Source: Thermoplasmata archaeon
GTDB taxonomy: Archaea; Thermoplasmatota; E2; DHVEG-1; B18-G2
Assembly (NCBI GenBank): GCA_003651105.1
Contig: QMTN01000001.1
Coordinates: forward strand, 1-10,454
Reading direction: 5' to 3'
DNA: 10,454 bases
Shown here: one piece after another, positions 7,029 through 10,454 of the stretch
Layout: the number at the start of each line of letters is the position of its first letter
Numbering within the stretch: position 1 is the first letter of the stretch
Translations under genes and position numbers: made by a program
The notes under the pieces: generated by a model
What the model saw: the letters and a program-made list of their open reading frames with translations, nothing else
Databases searched by the model: none
Told to the model about the DNA's origin: nothing

Positions 7029-9910
7029 GATCCTCCCATCTCTGCAACTATGCTGATCTCATTCCTGCCTAAAAGAGCTATCCAGGGCATCTCCACCTCT
7101 GCGTAACCATTCGGTGGAATCTCATCTATCTGCGCGGTATTCATCTCCTCTCCATTCACCCTTAATGATACCCTAACATTCTTCGCCTTCACGTTCCCTT
7201 TATTTCTGAGGATGAACTTCGTGACAACCTCATCTCCAGATCTGAATATCCTCGGTGAGTGGCTGACCTTATCTATCTCCAGGTTAACGACAGCTCCTTT
7301 GGAGATGGCAAGAAGATCTATGGAATGGGTCTTTGGTTTCTCGCTTGGAGTGACGAGGAGCCTTATCTTGGCAAAGCTTTCTGGAAGTATATCCTCTGTG
7401 GCGCGAACGTAGACATCTATCTTCTTCTCACCTTTTGGATCCAGTTCCAGCTCTTCCTTCGATAGTCTGATCTTCCATCCCTCTGGTAGAATGCTTCTAT
7501 CAACCTGAACCTTGCAGGATAACCTCTTTTTCAGCAGATTCCTTACCCTTACCTCTATCTTTGCCTCCTCACCCGGAGAGAGTTCCTTTATCCTGTCGAG
7601 GCATATCAGATCAACGAATCTCCTAGTTAAGCGATGGATTGAGAAAGCTATTAGTGAGACGATCAGGATGATCGCTATGACGAGGAGTATAGTAGAAGTT
7701 CCCTCTCCAAACCTTCTATCCACTTCTTCAGATACTCCACCAAAGAACTGACCTATCTTTTCGAGTATCGAAAGCTCTATCGCTTTCGTGTAAACGCTTA
7801 TCTTTCTTGATACATTTGGAAACGTCTTGGAAGCAACTTCGACGAGAAGGGTATCGTATACTGGTAGGGATGTGAGGTTTGCTGGCACCCTTATGCGAAT
7901 AGTGAACTCTGTTTCGTTTCCCGGATACAAATCATTTATCTCTATCTCTTTATCCCCCACTACCCAGCCATGATCGGATCTTGCGGTGACAATGAAGCTA
8001 TCGACATCATCTCCCGTATTCCTTATCCTGAAGGTGTAGTCATGGCTCTTACCGATCTCGACCTTTCCATCTGATGGAACCTCAACAAAAGACAACCTTA
8101 TCTTTCCAACCTTCACCTTTATCTCACCCTCGATACCATCTGATCCTCTATAGCTTCCCTTTGCCGAGAAGAGGATCCTTTCCTCGCTTCCATCCGGTGC
8201 ATCCGGTGATGGATAGATATCTATCGAGATGCTCAGGAGATCGTTTCCACCTATGTAGACCTCCCTCTCCCAGTCGTAGTACGCGTTTTCAATACCCGTT
8301 GGTAACTCTATGACCGCATACCATCCTTCTGGCCAGGCGCTGAAGGTCTCGTTTATGATCTTGAGAGAAAGAAGCAGGGTGTCTCCAGTCTCTCCTTTAT
8401 TCGTTACAACTATATCATAGTGAGCCTTTCCCACCCTCTTGATCTCCTGATATGCCTGCGAGCCTTCCAATTCAACCCTTATATCATCCAGGGGAGCGGT
8501 CAGGATCTGTACGTAGGAGGGATAGCTCCCTGAGTCAAAGAGGATCGACGGTCTGACCAAGGTGAGCTCTATGGAGCCAATGGTTCTGTTCACCAGTCTT
8601 AAGCCAACCCCCAGATAGTGTCCTTCCTCAAAGGTGTGATCTACATCCTCTATGGTTACATTGAGGGAACTTGGTTGAGCGTAGTTGAAACCGATTATCT
8701 TTGCAACCTTTTCGGCAACCTTTGTCATCTCATCCTCAGTCCCATCATAGATGGATACCTCGATTGGATAGTATCCCAGGGGATTGGTGCACTCGATGTA
8801 AAGATGGAAGGTGACGTTTCCGAAGATTCTGGTTGGCTCATCAAATGGCTGGTCGCTCATCCATAGGGTCATCTCAGATGAGATATCCATGCTGGATGTA
8901 TCGTTGCCCTCCGGCTCCTCCCCGCTCAAGATTAGATCGTCTCCAACCTTCCTAAGATAGTATCTCTCCGCTCCAAATCTCTCGCTTCCAACGATAGAGC
9001 CCTTAAAGCTCAAGCTGGATGGGCAATCGATGCAATCGTAAACGAAGCCAACACTACTAGAAAAGATATCTATCAACCTTTTCGTGAGTTTCACAAACAG
9101 ATTGGCGAGACCCTTGTACTCGCTCATGTTATTCTCTTCCAAGAACTCTTCCACGTACCTCTGAAGAGCTGTATCATTCATGATCCCTATGATCTCCGCA
9201 GCCATCCCCAAGAGCTGGAGGAATTCATCCGTGCAGTAAATGCTGACGAACATCTCTGTCTCCTCGTCTAAGCTCACATCCATATCCTCGATGTATACCC
9301 TCTTGTGGACGATATTCCTTTCCTTGCTGGGCAGGGAAAGAAGGATGTCCTTCAGCTCATTCAGTATATCCCTTAGGGATCTATTACTCTCACCCAGACT
9401 CTCTAATCTGCAGACCTCTATGGATTTGCTTTTCTCCACCCCGTTTATCTCTACGGATATCTTGTAACCGATCACGGGTATGAGTTTTGGCATGCTAACA
9501 TTTGTTAGGTTTAGCTTAGGTAAGGTTAGATTTCTCAACACATCCTCCAGTCTGAATAGTATATCTCCAATGCTGATATTCTTGGGATACTCTATGGACA
9601 GGTTTGAGTATACATCGAGCACATCCACGAGTAACTTCAGGATGCCGGATAGGTTGAAGAGAGGGGTCATGAAGTAGAGGTCGAAACACATGTCTCCTTC
9701 TATTCCCGTCAAGTTTCTGAGGATGAAGGTCTTGTTCAGGGTCAAGCTTATCTCTTCTTTTTCTGGTGGATACTTGGACAGGTAAGGAATCGTATCCTCT
9801 CTGAAGAAAAAGATGTGCTTACCATGGGTTGCAGGCTTGGGGAGAGCGGATGGGGGCCAGATTGCAAGAAGCAGGATAACCGCTATGATTGCACTTACCG
9901 CTCTCTTCAT
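7025..9910 (-). CDS. Large single-pass envelope glycoprotein with NEW3/CARDB-like domains
   Basis: A 961-residue protein, function unknown. A signal peptide (1 to about 24, KR then AIIAVILLLAIW) opens it. Residues 30-340 are poorly recognisable, with six Cys across the ectodomain (75, 167, 226, 293, 296, 374; CIDC at 293-296). About 345-470 reads as a jelly-roll-like sandwich. Beta-sandwich modules of the NEW3 type lie at about 480-605 and 608-708. The one internal membrane helix is 739-757, with basic residues after it. A third similar module follows (about 774-866), then a CARDB-like module (about 872-958; FRSGDEVVTKFILRNKGNVKAKNVRV). Nineteen N-x-S/T sequons lie at residues 59-699, eight of them within 59-139, and none after the membrane helix. 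This supports an outside N-part and a cytoplasmic C-part. The ATG at 9910 is preceded by AAGGAG (9927-9922) and GGTG. It is co-transcribed with the coiled-coil gene. Domain names rest on pattern only. Confidence 0.92.
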   Translation of the reverse strand: MKRAVSAIIAVILLLAIWPPSALPKPATHGKHIFFFREDTIPYLSKYPPEKEEISLTLNKTFILRNLTGIEGDMCFDLYFMTPLFNLSGILKLLVDVLDVYSNLSIEYPKNISIGDILFRLEDVLRNLTLPKLNLTNVSMPKLIPVIGYKISVEINGVEKSKSIEVCRLESLGESNRSLRDILNELKDILLSLPSKERNIVHKRVYIEDMDVSLDEETEMFVSIYCTDEFLQLLGMAAEIIGIMNDTALQRYVEEFLEENNMSEYKGLANLFVKLTKRLIDIFSSSVGFVYDCIDCPSSLSFKGSIVGSERFGAERYYLRKVGDDLILSGEEPEGNDTSSMDISSEMTLWMSDQPFDEPTRIFGNVTFHLYIECTNPLGYYPIEVSIYDGTEDEMTKVAEKVAKIIGFNYAQPSSLNVTIEDVDHTFEEGHYLGVGLRLVNRTIGSIELTLVRPSILFDSGSYPSYVQILTAPLDDIRVELEGSQAYQEIKRVGKAHYDIVVTNKGETGDTLLLSLKIINETFSAWPEGWYAVIELPTGIENAYYDWEREVYIGGNDLLSISIDIYPSPDAPDGSEERILFSAKGSYRGSDGIEGEIKVKVGKIRLSFVEVPSDGKVEIGKSHDYTFRIRNTGDDVDSFIVTARSDHGWVVGDKEIEINDLYPGNETEFTIRIRVPANLTSLPVYDTLLVEVASKTFPNVSRKISVYTKAIELSILEKIGQFFGGVSEEVDRRFGEGTSTILLVIAIILIVSLIAFSIHRLTRRFVDLICLDRIKELSPGEEAKIEVRVRNLLKKRLSCKVQVDRSILPEGWKIRLSKEELELDPKGEKKIDVYVRATEDILPESFAKIRLLVTPSEKPKTHSIDLLAISKGAVVNLEIDKVSHSPRIFRSGDEVVTKFILRNKGNVKAKNVRVSLRVNGEEMNTAQIDEIPPNGYAEVEMPWIALLGRNEISIVAEMGGS

Positions 9911-10072
9911 GGAAGCACCGTTCTCCTTGCTTAGGGTATAATATGCGTACTATATTTAATAAAGATTTTGCTTCATAAGGGAGGTTTAGATATTGGGGAA
10001 TTTATAAAAATTTGGATTCATACCATAATATTTATTAAAACCTTATTATTATTCTGAAGGCGAGGTGACCCA
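9911..10072. promoter_or_regulatory. Divergent A/T-rich promoter region
   Basis: These 162 bp hold the control regions of two genes for exported proteins and no coding sequence. Minus-strand box TTTATTAAATATA (9963-9951), preceded by an A-rich BRE-like stretch, predicts a start near 9929 and a 19-nt leader. Plus-strand box TTTATTAAAA (10031-10040) predicts a start near 10061. A further TTTATAAAAA (10001-10010) could act as a second plus-strand promoter with a leader of about 40 nt. Both main boxes share the 9-mer TTTATTAAA. Confidence 0.6.
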
Positions 10073-10454
10073 ATGAAGATGGGGTTCAAACTAGCTGTCT
10101 CGATGATTATCGTAATTCTCCTTGTACCGAGTGCATTCTCGATCAACGGAGAAGATACGTCTATAATTGGTGGAAAGGTTCCTGTGGAGCTTCTAAAGAC
10201 TATAAAGGAGGAAGCAACGGAACATTATCTTGGCAAGGATGGTATCGTTGGTATAGGTTATACTAGGGATCCACCAAGGATCGTGTTCATGGTAGAGAGT
10301 GAAGATGACATAAACAAAGTGCCAGATAGGATCGATGGAGTAGAGACAAAAGTCATAGTAACCGGTAAGATAGAACCAGCTGTATGTGATCTATCTACAA
10401 TACGGAAAGTGTTGGAAAGTAGAGGAGCACTTGAAAATTGGCCAAGGTTAAAGA
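10073..10454 (+). CDS. Secreted protein, N-terminal part; possibly a trypsin-like (S1-type) protease
   Basis: The first 127 codons of a gene that runs off the window. The start is ATG 10073, preceded by GAGGTGA (10062-10068) at normal distance. Residues 1 to about 23 form a signal peptide (MKMGFK, then LAVSMIIVILLVPSAFS). The mature part contains KDGIVGIGYTRDPPRIVFMV (55-74), then IPDRI-like VPDRIDGVETKVIVTGKI (83-100). That order, a G-I-V-G-I-G strand, a hydrophobic strand, a 'P..I.GV...V...G.I' unit, resembles the segment ahead of the catalytic domain in archaeal and bacterial trypsin-like proteases of the Nal1-like kind. No catalytic His, Asp or Ser can be judged because the domain would lie beyond the edge. 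The gene is certain; the protease idea is tentative. It diverges from the membrane protein and may share its regulation. Confidence 0.85.
   Translation, partial: MKMGFKLAVSMIIVILLVPSAFSINGEDTSIIGGKVPVELLKTIKEEATEHYLGKDGIVGIGYTRDPPRIVFMVESEDDINKVPDRIDGVETKVIVTGKIEPAVCDLSTIRKVLESRGALENWPRLK

Noticed and set aside
6510..7106. Leucine/phenylalanine-rich plus-strand frames resembling membrane proteins
   Set aside because: They are antisense to the K/E-rich coiled coil; reverse complements of AAG/GAG codons give CTT/CTC, which imitates a hydrophobic protein.
10011..10018. TTTGGATT shared with the spacer of the HMG-CoA synthase inverted repeat (6140-6147)
   Set aside because: Only eight A/T-rich bases, and the spacer rather than the arms, so chance is a sufficient explanation.
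9911..10072. tRNA, small RNA or CRISPR in the largest intergenic gap
   Set aside because: No cloverleaf, no spaced direct repeats and no stable G/C stem; the content is explained by two promoters.

Overview
The window looks like chromosomal DNA of a euryarchaeote-type archaeon, quite possibly a thermophile. The evidence is a full-length Hef (FANCM-like helicase fused to an XPF nuclease), a UPF0147 protein, and the archaeal HMG-CoA synthase / thiolase / DUF35 cluster. TATA-type promoters, anti-SD-matching ribosome sites, frequent AGG/AGA and ATA codons, and K/E-rich proteins agree with this. I cannot name the genus. There is no sign of phage, insertion sequences, CRISPR or RNA genes.

Layout. 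Almost everything is on the minus strand and reads from high to low coordinates. (1) 10073-10454, plus strand: the start of a secreted protein, cut by the window end, perhaps the N-terminal part of a trypsin-like protease. (2) 9911-10072: a divergent promoter region. (3) 9910-6162: a two-gene unit, a 961-residue glycoprotein-like single-pass membrane protein followed, with an ATGA overlap, by a 288-residue all-coiled-coil protein. (4) 6101-2607: the isoprenoid operon. It holds HMG-CoA synthase, acetoacetyl-CoA thiolase, a DUF35 zinc-ribbon/OB protein, an XRE-family regulator and a 53-residue four-CxxC zinc protein, packed with overlaps or almost no gaps. (5) 2576-1: Hef and, behind its own TATA-like box, a UPF0147 protein cut by the window start.

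How the parts work together. Thiolase and HMG-CoA synthase carry out the first two steps of the mevalonate route to archaeal lipids, and DUF35 is known to bridge them into one complex. The regulator encoded in the same operon probably controls it. A 12-bp inverted repeat (11 of 12 positions paired) overlaps the TATA box in front of HMG-CoA synthase and is the obvious candidate operator. The TATA position predicts a leaderless HMG-CoA synthase mRNA. Upstream, the membrane protein has all 19 of its N-glycosylation sequons before its only internal membrane segment and none after it. About 200 residues of beta-sandwich domains would therefore lie in the cytoplasm, next to the co-translated coiled-coil protein. 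This pair is the least explained and potentially newest system here.
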